Notes: generated by a model from the sequence alone, not told the origin. Counted from the stretch's first letter, positions 7,775-17,456 are shown. The stretch is DNA of 64,000 nt from Staphylococcus kloosii (GCF_003019255.1 NZ_CP027846.1:2566192-2630191), one strand, 5' to 3'. Numbers and translations are program-made.

Positions 7775-8752
7775 TTATTTCATCTTTTGTCGTAATACTT
7801 CTTGTTCTTGCGGTGATAAAAATGTATGTTTAACAGCATTTTTATTAATGTTTGCAACATCTTCCATTGTTAGTTGTTGTGCTTTAAGTAATAAGTCATA
7901 TTCTGCTAGCAATGTTGTTTGAGTGACTGTTCTATTGTCTGTATTTATGAGAAAAGGTATATCTTGCGATACTAAATAAGGTAAATTCAACTCCGCAACG
8001 TCTTTAATCGCCCGCGTTTGTATATTACTTTTAGGGCAGATTTCTAATAACACTTGTTGTGCTTTTACTTCTGCCAATACTTGTTCGTCATTATTAATGG
8101 CAACGCCATGTCCTATACGTTTAGCCCCTAATTTAATCGATTCTACAACGTTATGAATACAACCGCATTCGCCGGCATGAAGCGTTAGATTTAACCCTTT
8201 TGCGACACCGTATTGTGCTGCTTCTTCAATTTTTTCTGGTGGGAAAGCTGCCTCGGGTCCCGCAAAATCAATACCAGCAATATCCATGTTATCATTTTGG
8301 AGCACATGATTAAATAAATCTTTGTTTACTGCATTACTATGTTGACGCATAGCACATACTAAAATATTAATCTTAATATCGTATTGAGACATTGCTCTTT
8401 TAGCACCCGCAACGACTGCTTGAATTGTCTCATCTATACTTAAACCTTGTTCCATATGAAATAAAGGTGCAAATCTAATTTCAATATATTTAACATTATC
8501 TTCAACTGCTTGCGCTGCTACGTCAACGACAGAGCGTTGTAAGCTATCTGCAGTTTGTAAGACTTTTTGAATTTCATCAAAACATCGTAAATATTGTTCC
8601 AAGTTTTCACAATTTTGATCAACATAAAGATTCTGTTCATTTAAAGAAATGCCTTGTTCCAGAGCTAGTTGCTTAAGTAATGCTATACTTACTGATCCAT
8701 CTAAATGACAATGTAATTCTATTTTCGGGATAGTATATAATTGTTGTTCCAT
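7775..8752 (-). CDS. add: Adenosine deaminase
   Basis: 325 aa. It hydrolyses adenosine or deoxyadenosine to inosine and ammonia in the cytoplasm. The zinc motif HCH is at residues 14-16 (IELHCHLDGS), followed by the catalytic LHAGECG and RIGHGVAI segments and the late NTDNRTV Asp. ATG at 8752 is preferred over an upstream ATG at 8770, because AAGGAG sits six bases before it, inside the would-be extension. It is a single-gene unit here. It could work with the nucleoside transporter at 48845, though the two are far apart. It might act on adenine-like bases instead, but the length and motifs favour adenosine. Confidence 0.88.
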   Translation of the reverse strand: MEQQLYTIPKIELHCHLDGSVSIALLKQLALEQGISLNEQNLYVDQNCENLEQYLRCFDEIQKVLQTADSLQRSVVDVAAQAVEDNVKYIEIRFAPLFHMEQGLSIDETIQAVVAGAKRAMSQYDIKINILVCAMRQHSNAVNKDLFNHVLQNDNMDIAGIDFAGPEAAFPPEKIEEAAQYGVAKGLNLTLHAGECGCIHNVVESIKLGAKRIGHGVAINNDEQVLAEVKAQQVLLEICPKSNIQTRAIKDVAELNLPYLVSQDIPFLINTDNRTVTQTTLLAEYDLLLKAQQLTMEDVANINKNAVKHTFLSPQEQEVLRQKMK

Positions 8753-8958
8753 TCTTGACTCCTTGTTCATTTAATAATTATGTGTGATTTTTATTTTTAA
8801 CATAACGCTTAATATTATACATCATATAGTTATATATCATATAATACTAAAGTAAATTAAGTTAATTTTTCAAACTAGAATGTTTTCAGATTAACTTATT
8901 TAATTTATGTTACATGCGGAACTTAGTTATACATTTTAAAATGGAAGGTGTCCTTAAA

Positions 8959-9810
8959 ATGACAAAAATATTTGTAGTTGGTGCCACTGGTCTTATTGGT
9001 ACTAAATTAACAAAACGCTTATTAGAAGAAGGATATGATGTTGCTGGTTTAACACGTTCACAACAAGGTAAAGCTAAATTAGAAGACCAAGGCGTTACTG
9101 GTTTTATTGGTGACGTATTTAAAGCTGATACAGTTGAAGCTGCGGTTGCTAGTTACAAACCAGATGTTATTATTAATGAAATAACTGACCTAAAGCAAGC
9201 GGATATGTCAGCTAACACACGCGTTAGAAAAGAAGGCACAAAAAATATAGTATCGGCAGCATTAAATAACGACGTACAACATATTCAATCACAAAGTATT
9301 GCTTTCGTTTATGAAGGTGGGCAAGGTTTAGCAACCGAAGAAACGCCACTTGATTATCAAGCGACTGGCGAAAGAAAAGTAACTGTTGATGGTGTAGAAG
9401 CTTTAGAACAAGAAACTGCTCGTATTCCACATCATGTTATTTTACGTTACGGCTTACTTTATGGCCCTCAAACATGGTTTGGTAAAGATGGTATGATTTA
9501 CAACCAATTTATAGACGGCTCTGTATCAATGTCTAATGGTATTCAATCATTTATTCATATTGACGATGCTGTGGAAACAGCTATACAAGCTTTATCATTT
9601 GAACCAGGTATATATAATGTTACAGATGACAATCCAGTAGACGGAGAAACTTGGGCTAAATGGTATGCACAGCTATTAAATGTTAATCCAACATTAAATA
9701 TTGAACAAGCTGCTGATCATGAGCGTGGTGCAAGCAACAAAAAATTTAGACAACAAGGTGGCAAGTTAATATATTCTGATTGGCAAGAAGGTATGAACCC
9801 TATTAAATAA
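8959..9810 (+). CDS. NAD(P)-dependent epimerase/dehydratase-like protein
   Basis: 283 aa extended-SDR protein. The dinucleotide-binding GATGLIG is at about residues 8-14; an ITDLK segment, the SIAFVYEG region and LRYGLLYGPQTWFG follow, as in atypical SDR and sugar-epimerase-like proteins. The usual YxxxK pair is not obvious. A longer frame from 8914 exists, but ATG at 8959 has GGAAGGTG eight bases upstream and the Rossmann strand begins right after it. It stands alone, divergent from add and convergent with the cyclodeaminase gene. Substrate unknown. Confidence 0.7.
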   Translation: MTKIFVVGATGLIGTKLTKRLLEEGYDVAGLTRSQQGKAKLEDQGVTGFIGDVFKADTVEAAVASYKPDVIINEITDLKQADMSANTRVRKEGTKNIVSAALNNDVQHIQSQSIAFVYEGGQGLATEETPLDYQATGERKVTVDGVEALEQETARIPHHVILRYGLLYGPQTWFGKDGMIYNQFIDGSVSMSNGIQSFIHIDDAVETAIQALSFEPGIYNVTDDNPVDGETWAKWYAQLLNVNPTLNIEQAADHERGASNKKFRQQGGKLIYSDWQEGMNPIK

Positions 9811-9824
9811 AAAACGCCACATAA

Positions 9825-9868
9825 AAAGTGTAATTACGAAGTACAAACTACGTAATTACACTTTCTTT
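9825..9868. terminator. Bidirectional terminator between convergent genes
   Basis: Stem AAAGTGTAATTACG pairing with CGTAATTACACTTT around a 12-base loop, with TCTTT on the plus side and a TTTAT stretch on the minus side. Confidence 0.78.
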
Positions 9869-9869
9869 A

Positions 9870-10826
9870 TTAGTTATTTAATTTCAGCAATTTTTGATAG
9901 AAATAATTAGCTACGACAATATCTACAATGGCTAGACCTACCGATTTAAAAACAGTTATTTCTTCCTCATTCAGTCTACCTTCAAGCTTACCTGCTACAA
10001 TATTACCTAATTCTCCGTATAAATCATTCGCTTTAAAAACGCCTTCTTCAATAGGATTAATTAGGTCTCCTGTTTCTTCTAACGCTGTATCACTTGATTC
10101 AACAACGACTTTGTCTGCTTGTTGTATGGCAACAGACGGTAACTCTTGCATATCTGGTTTAAACGAACCTACAGCATTGATATGTACACCAGCTGTTAAG
10201 TCATTATGAAATACTGGCGACGCAGCATTTGTAGCAGTAACGATTACGTCAGCATTTTGCATCGCATCTTCAACGCCTTCAAAAACTTTTGTAGTTATAG
10301 CGTATTGTGCTTGCAACTTATTAGCAAAAGTAACAGCTTTATCGTATGTACGATTATAAAGATGTATATGTGTAATTGGCCTAACTGCAAGGACCGCTTC
10401 AACTAATCCTTCTGCCTGTTCACCAGTGCCAATAACACATAATGTTTTGGCATTTTGTTGTGCAAGGTATTTTGTAGCTACACCAGAAATTGCACCTGTA
10501 CGTATTTTCGTTAAATACGCTCCTTCTAAGACAGCTAACGTTTCGCCTGTATTATAATCTGACAAAATAACTGAACCCACGATAGTATTTTTCCCTAGTT
10601 GCGGATTATTAGGTGCAAATGTTACTGTTTTGAGTCCCACTATACCTAATTTGTCTGATAATGCCGGCATCACTAAATACTTATTTTCTTCATTGAATGG
10701 TAAAACATGACGTAGTGGATTTTCAGTTTGTCCTTCTGAATAAGCTTGCAAAGCTTCTTCAACTGCTTCGACAACTTCTGCCATATCTAGTAATTCAGCT
10801 TGCTTCTGTTCACTTATAAATTGCAC
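9870..10826 (-). CDS. Ornithine cyclodeaminase / mu-crystallin family protein
   Basis: 318 aa, normal for the family, which includes ornithine cyclodeaminase, archaeal-type alanine dehydrogenase and ketimine reductases. Seen: the substrate-side GLKTVTF and LTKIRTGAISGVATKYL segments and a Rossmann loop CVIGTGEQAEG at about residues 130-140, followed by VIVTATNAASPVF. GTG start at 10826, preceded by AGGAGG at a rather long spacing of 11. It is alone between the epimerase-like gene and scoB. There are no siderophore or arginine genes nearby to fix the substrate. Confidence 0.78.
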   Translation of the reverse strand: MQFISEQKQAELLDMAEVVEAVEEALQAYSEGQTENPLRHVLPFNEENKYLVMPALSDKLGIVGLKTVTFAPNNPQLGKNTIVGSVILSDYNTGETLAVLEGAYLTKIRTGAISGVATKYLAQQNAKTLCVIGTGEQAEGLVEAVLAVRPITHIHLYNRTYDKAVTFANKLQAQYAITTKVFEGVEDAMQNADVIVTATNAASPVFHNDLTAGVHINAVGSFKPDMQELPSVAIQQADKVVVESSDTALEETGDLINPIEEGVFKANDLYGELGNIVAGKLEGRLNEEEITVFKSVGLAIVDIVVANYFYQKLLKLNN

Positions 10827-10911
10827 TATAAAACAAACCTCCTATGTATCAATATAACGTTCTTTTTATTATACATAATTATCAAATCACAGTGACACTA
10901 TTGTTAAACAA

Positions 10912-11559
10912 TTATGCTAAGTGGTTCTCAAAGTGTGCATCAGTATATTTTTCTACATCTTCAAGTGTTGTCCCTTCTTGAAGTTCGACCAATTTCATAA
11001 CACCATTATCAAATTGGAATACAGCTAAATCAGTAATCAATGTGTGCACCACTTCACTTCCTGTTAATGGCAACTCACATTCCTTCTTAATCTTAGATTC
11101 ACCATGTTTATTCATATGATCCATAATCACTACAACTTTTTGAGCACCTACGACTAAATCCATGGCGCCTCCCATACCTTTAACTAACTTTCCAGGAATC
11201 ATGTAATTGGCTAAATCACCCTTTTGGGATATTTCCATACCTCCTAAAATAGCTAAATCAATATGGCCACCTCTAATCATGGCAAACGATTCAGCATTAT
11301 CGAAATATGAAGCACCTTTAGCAGCAGTTACCGTTTCTTTACCCGCATTAATTAAATCTGGGTCTATCTCCGCTTCAGTTGGATAAGGACCAATTCCAAG
11401 CAAACCATTTTCAGATTGGAAATAAACATTTTCAACGTGGTCATTAATTTCATTAGCTACTAAAGTTGGCATCCCAATACCTAAATTAATAACCATATTA
11501 CTTTTAATTTCTTGCGCTGCACGTTGTATAATTTTTTTCCTTTGTGACACTTTATCCAT
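10912..11559 (-). CDS. scoB: 3-oxoacid CoA-transferase subunit B
   Basis: 215 aa beta subunit of a type I CoA-transferase (succinyl-CoA:acetoacetate type). The catalytic Glu lies in [10 protein letters not shown], near residue 50, with the [12 protein letters not shown] and [10 protein letters not shown] segments of the family. ATG at 11559 has AAGGAGG and overlaps the end of the A-subunit gene by eight bases (ATGGATAA), which couples equimolar translation; longer frames start inside subunit A and are rejected. It acts with ScoA to move CoA between succinate and short-chain 3-oxoacids. The true substrate could also be acetate, propionate or butyrate. Confidence 0.88.
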   Translation of the reverse strand: MDKVSQRKKIIQRAAQEIKSNMVINLGIGMPTLVANEINDHVENVYFQSENGLLGIGPYPTEAEIDPDLINAGKETVTAAKGASYFDNAESFAMIRGGHIDLAILGGMEISQKGDLANYMIPGKLVKGMGGAMDLVVGAQKVVVIMDHMNKHGESKIKKECELPLTGSEVVHTLITDLAVFQFDNGVMKLVELQEGTTLEDVEKYTDAHFENHLA

Positions 11560-12256
11560 GATTAGCCTCCTTAACTGTTCGTTTTTCAATTCGTTTCTCA
11601 TAATTTTGTCCTTCGTAAATATAATCGACATAAACACCTGATAAATGTACATCATCAGGATCGATTTCACCAATATCTACGATTTCTTCGACTTCAACAA
11701 CAGTTGTCGTAGCAGCCATCGCACATAACGGATTGAAGTTACGCGCCGTTTTATTAAATACTAAATTTCCAAATGTATCTGCCTTTGCTGCTTTAACAAT
11801 GCCATAATCCCCTTTAATAGCGCGTTCCATTAAATAATTTTCACCATCAAACTCACGCGTTTCTTTGCCTTCTGCGATTTGAGTGCCTACGCCAGTTTTA
11901 GTATAAAATGCTGGAATTCCTGCACCACCCGCTCGCAATTTTTCAGCTAATGTGCCTTGAGGTGTTAATTCTACTTCTAGTTCGCCATTTATTAATTGAC
12001 GCTCAAAAATTTTATTTTCGCCGACGTATGAGCTTATCATTTTATCAATTTGTTGATGCTCTAGCAGTCTACCAAGTCCAAAATCATCGACACCACAGTT
12101 ATTACTTACAACTGTTAAACCTTTTGTTCCTTTATGTCGAATAGCTTCAATAGCATACTCAGGTATGCCACATAGTCCAAATCCGCCCGCTAACACGGTC
12201 ATCCCATCTTTTAAATCATCGAATGCCTCGTTGATGTCTTGAATAACCTTTGACAT
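11552..12256 (-). CDS. scoA: 3-oxoacid CoA-transferase subunit A
   Basis: 234 aa alpha subunit. Family marks: [10 protein letters not shown] near residues 23-32, [14 protein letters not shown], and the oxyanion region [19 protein letters not shown]. Start ATG with GAGGGA upstream. First gene of the scoAB pair, translationally overlapped with scoB. No thiolase or 3-hydroxybutyrate dehydrogenase gene is adjacent, so whether it feeds on ketone bodies or short-chain acids is open. Confidence 0.9.
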   Translation of the reverse strand: MSKVIQDINEAFDDLKDGMTVLAGGFGLCGIPEYAIEAIRHKGTKGLTVVSNNCGVDDFGLGRLLEHQQIDKMISSYVGENKIFERQLINGELEVELTPQGTLAEKLRAGGAGIPAFYTKTGVGTQIAEGKETREFDGENYLMERAIKGDYGIVKAAKADTFGNLVFNKTARNFNPLCAMAATTTVVEVEEIVDIGEIDPDDVHLSGVYVDYIYEGQNYEKRIEKRTVKEANHG

Positions 12257-12382
12257 GCAATCCCTCTTTCTATTTCATAATTTATTCAATTGTTATTATA
12301 CTTGAAAAAATAAACAAAGTCTTTCAATTATGATTGCGCTTTCATTTCGTCGTTATTATTGTTTGCTGAATCGTTTTCAATT

Positions 12383-12421
12383 AAAAAAGCTTAACGCATT
12401 AATAGAATACGTTAAGCTAAC
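12383..12421 (-). terminator. Terminator downstream of the GNAT gene pair
   Basis: On the minus strand TTAGCTTAACG and CGTTAAGCTTTTTT pair around an A/T-rich loop and end in a U-run. Confidence 0.75.
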
Positions 12422-12435
12422 ATTATTTATTAAGT

Positions 12436-12939
12436 TTATGCAATTTCTATCATAAATCTACGTGTAACTGTACCATCTTCATGTTGATATGATTCAATTT
12501 CTTCGCCACCATTATTTAAAATAACAGTCGCCGAAGCTTCATTATCATCATCACAAGTAATTAATGCTTCTTGAACACCTATTCTTGATAAGTAATCTAA
12601 TGATTTTTTAAGAATTTTGGTGCCGTATCCTTGTTGACGATATTTTTTTCGTACGCCATAACCAATATGGCCACCGTGTTTTTTTAATGCATCATTTAAA
12701 TTGTGACGAATATTGGCTGCACCAATAATTTCTTCGCCAATTAAAAATAGCGTGGTATTATCAACTTTTTGATCATGTGACTTATTATCTTCTAATTTAT
12801 GCACTAAGTCTTCAAAATTATCATATTTAGCAATGTTCGTAACTGTTGGGACGATCTGTTCGTCATTATCCAACCACTCTTCCATATAGTTACAGTACAA
12901 CTCTTCATCGCCCATCGTTAATTCTCTAAATTCTGCCAT
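12436..12939 (-). CDS. GNAT-family N-acetyltransferase
   Basis: 167 aa. The GNAT acetyl-CoA loop is visible as GVRKKYRQQGYGTKIL (about residues 103-118), preceded by the GGHIGYG strand and followed by EALITCDDDNEAS and VILNNGGEEI, as in predicted small-molecule or peptide acetyltransferases. ATG at 12939 follows GGGGAGG at seven bases; a longer frame would overlap the upstream gene. It lies four bases after the other GNAT gene, so the two form an operon. Substrate unknown. Confidence 0.8.
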   Translation of the reverse strand: MAEFRELTMGDEELYCNYMEEWLDNDEQIVPTVTNIAKYDNFEDLVHKLEDNKSHDQKVDNTTLFLIGEEIIGAANIRHNLNDALKKHGGHIGYGVRKKYRQQGYGTKILKKSLDYLSRIGVQEALITCDDDNEASATVILNNGGEEIESYQHEDGTVTRRFMIEIA

Positions 12940-12943
12940 TATA

Positions 12944-13522
12944 TTACGCCTCCCCGTGCAAGTCATTATTATGTGTATTTATATAGTAGACATAGTTGTC
13001 GGTCCATTCCCCATCTTCATAAATAAAACCTTCACGTAAACATTCAAATTTAAACCCTACTTTTTCTAATAATTTTATAGATGGTTCATTATCAATGTTG
13101 ACGTGTGCTTCAATTCTATGAAAATTCATCGTCTCATAAGCTTGAAAGACTAATTCTGCTACAGCTTCATAACAATAGCCATTTCTCCAATACTGATTAT
13201 GCATAAAATAACCAATTTCAGCCCATTGAAAGTTATCTCTACTCAGCGTTTTTAGATCTAACATTCCTAAGTGATTATTATTACGGTCAAAAATGCCCCA
13301 AATATACAAATCATCTTGTTCAGCAGATATCGTTTGTCGTTCTACCAAATCGTGAAACCACGTAACAGTAGCATCGGACATATCTAATTGACCTTTATCA
13401 TGCTTATATTGTGATGGTAGTCTATCTTTAAAACCTTTTAACCAAACTTCATAGTCATTTTTCGCTAACGGTCTTATGATAAGACGTGGTGTAATAAAAT
13501 GCAACCGTGACAATTTATCCAT
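12944..13522 (-). CDS. RimJ/RimL-like GNAT N-acetyltransferase
   Basis: 192 aa. N-terminal TPRLIIRPLAKNDYEVW is characteristic of RimJ/RimL-type GNATs; the AcCoA segment is reduced to MHNQYWRNGYCYEAV, and RIEAHVNIDNEPSIKLLEKVGF is the usual C-terminal half. Start ATG with AAGGGG. First gene of a two-gene operon with the other acetyltransferase. Proteins of this type acetylate ribosomal N-termini, amino acids or drugs; the substrate is not predictable. Confidence 0.82.
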   Translation of the reverse strand: MDKLSRLHFITPRLIIRPLAKNDYEVWLKGFKDRLPSQYKHDKGQLDMSDATVTWFHDLVERQTISAEQDDLYIWGIFDRNNNHLGMLDLKTLSRDNFQWAEIGYFMHNQYWRNGYCYEAVAELVFQAYETMNFHRIEAHVNIDNEPSIKLLEKVGFKFECLREGFIYEDGEWTDNYVYYINTHNNDLHGEA

Positions 13523-13731
13523 ATATTATCCCCTTAAATTACATTTATTTTAATATATATTAGCTTGAATATAGCATACAAATAACCTTTATGTCAGTAG
13601 TAAATGTAAGTGATTACAATTTTTATCACTTGGGTATATTAAATAATAAAGATGTGGCGATTCACGAAAAGTCATAAATAATTGTTAGCTTATATAGCAA
13701 TCACTATTGAGCTACAATTTAGGGGGCAATA

Positions 13732-14178
13732 ATGATGAACAAAAATTTATCTAAAATTCTCTTCACTTTCTTTGGCATACTAGCATGGTTAGCAACGATG
13801 ATTATATTTATCTTGCCGACTTTAACACCTTACCAACACTATATTGAAAGACAGAGTGGTATTTCTGAAGGTTGGATAGTCGTATTACTTGTCTTGATTA
13901 CCTTATTTTATATCGGTATTCTTATACTCGATATATTTAACACTTTCGCCACACAAGTATTACAATTCGTTTTATTATCACTTGTAGTTATTTGTTCATT
14001 ACCTTCAATAACTGCATTTATCATCGTGTCATTTATTGTCGACATTAGTATTATAGAAGTATTCATTCCAATAGTATTGGTAATTCTAACTATTTTACTG
14101 CATGTGCTTTGGTGTGCAATACCATTTATGCAAACGAAAGCTGAGCGAGAGCACGAAAAAGAAAATAATAACCATTAA
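13732..14178 (+). CDS. Hypothetical four-helix membrane protein
   Basis: 148 aa that I do not recognise. Four hydrophobic segments (about residues 8-28, 46-66, 72-95 and 102-127) are followed by a charged tail KAEREHEKENNNH, probably cytosolic. ATG at 13732 (or the next codon, also ATG) follows AGGGGGC. It is a single gene with its own upstream region of about 200 bases and ends at a shared terminator. No motif suggests a function. Confidence 0.65.
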   Translation: MMNKNLSKILFTFFGILAWLATMIIFILPTLTPYQHYIERQSGISEGWIVVLLVLITLFYIGILILDIFNTFATQVLQFVLLSLVVICSLPSITAFIIVSFIVDISIIEVFIPIVLVILTILLHVLWCAIPFMQTKAEREHEKENNNH

Positions 14179-14186
14179 AACGTTAT

Positions 14187-14228
14187 AAAGCTTAGGCTGT
14201 ATATTATCATTACAGCTTAAGCTTTTTT
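14187..14228. terminator. Bidirectional terminator, membrane protein / P-loop kinase genes
   Basis: Inverted repeat AAAGCTTAGGCTGTA and TACAGCTTAAGCTTT with one mismatch or bulge, followed by TTTTTA on the plus strand. The stop codon of the minus-strand kinase gene lies inside it. Confidence 0.7.
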
Positions 14229-14708
14229 TATTTCTCCGATTATCTTTGTTAAAATCTCTTCCTTATTCATATATTGGGTTAATATTTGTTCTTGATCATT
14301 GCCTAAATAATCAGGCTCCACAAACCATGAGGCCATCTTTTCTTCTCCAAAATCAGTATTTTTTTTAGTATTATGACGACGTACAGTTTCTTCAAAAGGT
14401 AAATCAAAGTAGTAAATATGAGCAGTTACTTCAGGCAAATCAATTAATGATTGTAGCATATGATTATATTTCTCTTTGTTTAATATGCCTTCTAGAATAA
14501 CATACTGACAATGTTCCATACCATATCGTGCAATTTGCTCGATAAGTGATATCGCTAAATTACCTGGTCGATCATGTACTTGTAACATTTCTCGTCTTAC
14601 AACATCTTGTGACAGTAATAATGCATCTTCACCAAGTTCATTATGTAATGCCTTTGCTATTGTAGTTTTACCGCTACCAGAGTTACCTCTTATTATAATC
14701 AAGTCCAT
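14217..14708 (-). CDS. Small P-loop kinase (zeta/adenylylsulfate-kinase-like AAA domain)
   Basis: 163 aa. A clear Walker A loop, IRGNSGSGKTT (residues 5-15), starts the protein; LLSQDVVRREML follows, then a Walker-B-like YVILEGIL and the lid-like region FEETVRRHNTKKNTDFGEEKM. These proteins phosphorylate small substrates such as nucleosides, sugars or antibiotics; nothing here picks one. No antitoxin-like gene is adjacent, so a zeta-toxin role is not supported. ATG has GAGGTG upstream. It is separated from kbl by a terminator. Confidence 0.65.
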   Translation of the reverse strand: MDLIIIRGNSGSGKTTIAKALHNELGEDALLLSQDVVRREMLQVHDRPGNLAISLIEQIARYGMEHCQYVILEGILNKEKYNHMLQSLIDLPEVTAHIYYFDLPFEETVRRHNTKKNTDFGEEKMASWFVEPDYLGNDQEQILTQYMNKEEILTKIIGEIKKA

Positions 14709-14728
14709 TTCAACACCTCACAATATAT

Positions 14729-14802
14729 AAAAAATAGTCGAGATATGAAGTAGCGTTTTGAAACCTATGCTAAGTTTCTTGCTGTTACTTATATCTCGAC
14801 TA
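14729..14802 (-). terminator. Terminator of kbl with a long loop
   Basis: Arms TAGTCGAGATATGAAGTA (14735-14752) and TACTTATATCTCGACTA (14786-14802) pair with one bulge around a 33-base loop. On the minus strand the stem is followed by TTTTTT. The loop itself can form a small GAAAC/GTTTC stem. Confidence 0.7.
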
Positions 14803-14822
14803 AATATTTTAACTATGAATAA

Positions 14823-16010
14823 TTAAATAATATCTAATTCTTTACCAACTTTTTCAAATGCTGCAATTGCATCGTCTAACATTTCTTTTGTATGTGCTGC
14901 AGTAGGCATATTTCTTACTCTACCAGTACCTCTTGGAACTGTTGGAAAGACGATTGATTTAACATATACGCCTTCTTCTTTTAGACGGTTACTAAATTCT
15001 TGTGTCTTTTTCTCATCACCAATAATAACGGGTGTAATTGGTGATTCTGATTGACCGATGTCAAAACCAAGTTTTTGTAAGTTTTCTTTTAAATAATTGC
15101 CATTTTCCCATAATTTATCATGTAATTCTGTAGAAGACATTAATTTTTTCACAGCTTCGGTGATTGCTTTAGTGTCTCCAGGTGCTAATGAAGTTGAAAA
15201 TAAGAATGGTCTTGATTGTACTTTTAACCAATCAATTAATGATTGTGTACCAGCCACGTAGCCACCGACAACACCGATAGCTTTAGATAATGTACCGATT
15301 TGGAAATCAATTTTATCTTGTAAACCAAAGTGTTTAACAGTGCCTGCACCGTTACCCATAACGCCTGAACCATGTGCATCATCTACGTATGTTAATAGAC
15401 CAAATTCTTCAGCAATTTCTACAATTTCAGGTAACTTTGCAACGTCTCCATCCATACTAAATACGCCGTCAGTAATATACATTACTTTGTTATATTGGCC
15501 TGATTCTACAGCTTCTTTAGCTTTCGCACGTAAGTCTTCCATATCTGAGTGATTTACACGAATAATTTTGGCACGTGATAAACGACAACCATCAATAATA
15601 GATGCGTGGTTTAATTCATCTGATAAAATCGCATCATTTTTATTCATTACAGCAGAAATAGCCGCCATATTACAATTAAATCCTGATTGATAAGCGATTG
15701 CTGCTTCTGTGCCTTTAAATTTAGCTAATGTTTCTTCTAATTCATCATGTAAGTCTAATGTACCGTTAATTGAACGTACAGCACCTGCACCTACACCATG
15801 TGTATCTATTGCGCTTTTAGCTGCTTCTTTTAAATCTTCGTCTGTTGCTAGTCCTAAATAGTTATTTGAAGATAAGTTGATATAATTTTTGCCGTTAATT
15901 TTAATTTCAGGTCCATTTGCACCTTCAATTGTATCTATTTCATTATAAAGTCCATTATCTTTCAAATAGTTAATATTTTCTGATAAAAAGTCAGTAAGTG
16001 ATTGTACCAC
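14823..16010 (-). CDS. kbl: Glycine C-acetyltransferase (2-amino-3-ketobutyrate CoA ligase)
   Basis: 395 aa PLP enzyme of the alpha-oxoamine synthase family. It splits 2-amino-3-oxobutyrate with CoA into glycine and acetyl-CoA in threonine breakdown. Visible: SSNNYLGLA near the N-terminus, [11 protein letters not shown] and the PLP-lysine segment [12 protein letters not shown] near residue 240. GTG start with AAAGGGGG seven bases upstream. No threonine dehydrogenase gene is next to it. The near-identical family member 8-amino-7-oxononanoate synthase (BioF) is an alternative, but no biotin genes are nearby. Confidence 0.86.
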   Translation of the reverse strand: MVQSLTDFLSENINYLKDNGLYNEIDTIEGANGPEIKINGKNYINLSSNNYLGLATDEDLKEAAKSAIDTHGVGAGAVRSINGTLDLHDELEETLAKFKGTEAAIAYQSGFNCNMAAISAVMNKNDAILSDELNHASIIDGCRLSRAKIIRVNHSDMEDLRAKAKEAVESGQYNKVMYITDGVFSMDGDVAKLPEIVEIAEEFGLLTYVDDAHGSGVMGNGAGTVKHFGLQDKIDFQIGTLSKAIGVVGGYVAGTQSLIDWLKVQSRPFLFSTSLAPGDTKAITEAVKKLMSSTELHDKLWENGNYLKENLQKLGFDIGQSESPITPVIIGDEKKTQEFSNRLKEEGVYVKSIVFPTVPRGTGRVRNMPTAAHTKEMLDDAIAAFEKVGKELDII

Positions 16011-16176
16011 TTTAAATCCCCCTTTGAGTTATCTATCTACTATGACAATAATACCTTATTTTCACTTAATATAAAAGCACTAACACGTTTGTCTTAAAGT
16101 TAATTAACGAACATATACCGCCTACTACATATCATGTTATAATGTATTTAAATTGCACTAGGAAGAAGGGCTTAAG

Positions 16177-17349
16177 TTGTTTGATTGGTATCAACTTGCG
16201 AATAAAAAAGAAGATAAAATGATTCAAATTCGACGATATTTACATCAATATCCTGAATTATCTTTTGAAGAAACACACACACATGATTTTATCGTAAATC
16301 AATTAAAACAATGGTCATGTGATATTACTGAGCCTGTTGGTCGCAACGGCATAGTAGCGACTTTTAATGGCACTGGCGACGGTCCCACCATCGCATTGCG
16401 TGCAGATTTTGATGCACTTCCTGTTGAAGAACTTACGACACATGATTTTAAATCAAAAATTGATGGTGTGATGCATGCTTGTGGTCATGATGGACATACG
16501 GCCATATTGTTAGCAGTCGCCGAAATAATAAATGACAATCTTGAACATCTAAACGGTAACGTGGTACTCATTTTCCAATATGGTGAAGAAATGATGCCTG
16601 GAGGTTCCCAAGAAATGATTGATGATGGTTGCCTTAAAGGTGTAGATAGAGTATACGGTAATCATTTATGGAGTGGTTATCCGACAGGTACAATCTACTC
16701 AAGAGAAGGTGCTATGATGGCATCACCAGATGAATTTAGCATAAAAATACAAGGCCAAGGCGGTCACGGTGCAAAACCACACGAAACGATTGATCCCGTC
16801 GTTGTGTTAGCAGAGTTTATTCTGAGCGCACAAAAAATTGTTTCACGTACGATAGATCCAGTAAAACAAGCTGTCGTTAGTTTCGGTATGATTCAAGCCG
16901 GTAGTATAGATAATGTCATTCCAGATGCGGCATATTGTAAAGGAACTGTGCGTACGTTTGATACTGCAGTACAACAACATGTCATCGACAAAATGGAAAA
17001 ATTACTAGCAGGTTTAGCTGTAGCAAATGATATAACATATTCTTTAGATTATGTACGCGGTTATTTACCGTTGCATAATAACCCTAAGTCATATAATACA
17101 ATTAAAACCGCTGCAAATGACTTAAACTTTCGATTTAATGATTCTGAACTAATGATGATTGGTGAAGATTTTTCACACTATTTAAAAGTACGTCCTGGGG
17201 CATTCTTCTTAACAGGTTGTGGTAATCCGCAAAAAAACATTACTGCCTCACATCATAGTCCTTACTTCGATATAGATGAATCATCATTAAAATATGCAGC
17301 AAGTACATTCCTTAAAATCTTAGAATTAGAACAAGTCTTCAAAAAATAA
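16177..17349 (+). CDS. M20-family amidohydrolase (N-acyl amino acid / peptidase-like)
   Basis: 390 aa zinc hydrolase. Family segments: RRYLHQYPELSFEE, ALRADFDALPVEE, HACGHDGHTA (about residues 105-114), QYGEEMMPGG with the catalytic Glu pair, and GQGGHGAKPHETIDPV at the start of the lid domain. It probably deacylates N-acyl amino acids or related amides. The start is TTG at 16177 after AGAAGGG; no ATG fits the SD. It is a single gene between divergent kbl and convergent tuf, the same position as in S. aureus. Confidence 0.86.
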   Translation: MFDWYQLANKKEDKMIQIRRYLHQYPELSFEETHTHDFIVNQLKQWSCDITEPVGRNGIVATFNGTGDGPTIALRADFDALPVEELTTHDFKSKIDGVMHACGHDGHTAILLAVAEIINDNLEHLNGNVVLIFQYGEEMMPGGSQEMIDDGCLKGVDRVYGNHLWSGYPTGTIYSREGAMMASPDEFSIKIQGQGGHGAKPHETIDPVVVLAEFILSAQKIVSRTIDPVKQAVVSFGMIQAGSIDNVIPDAAYCKGTVRTFDTAVQQHVIDKMEKLLAGLAVANDITYSLDYVRGYLPLHNNPKSYNTIKTAANDLNFRFNDSELMMIGEDFSHYLKVRPGAFFLTGCGNPQKNITASHHSPYFDIDESSLKYAASTFLKILELEQVFKK

Positions 17350-17365
17350 TAATTCACAGTTACGT

Positions 17366-17412
17366 AAAAAAGGCGCTCTCTATTACATGAAAATAGAGAG
17401 CGTCTTTTTATT
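17366..17412 (+). terminator. Terminator of the M20 amidohydrolase gene
   Basis: Stem around CGCTCTCTATT / AATAGAGAGCG with flanking A and T runs; it ends CTTTTTAT on the plus strand. Confidence 0.85.
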
Positions 17413-17456
17413 AAGAAAACCATTTTTAATAAGTAATAAGTTAATAATTATGTAAT

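Noticed and set aside
8810..8850. AT-rich near-palindromic tract (ATATAGTTATATATCATATA) upstream of add
   Set aside because: Low-complexity A/T sequence forms such pairs by chance; not called as an operator.
14217..14708. Zeta-type toxin of a toxin-antitoxin pair
   Set aside because: The Walker A fits, but there is no small antitoxin gene next to it and terminators isolate it.
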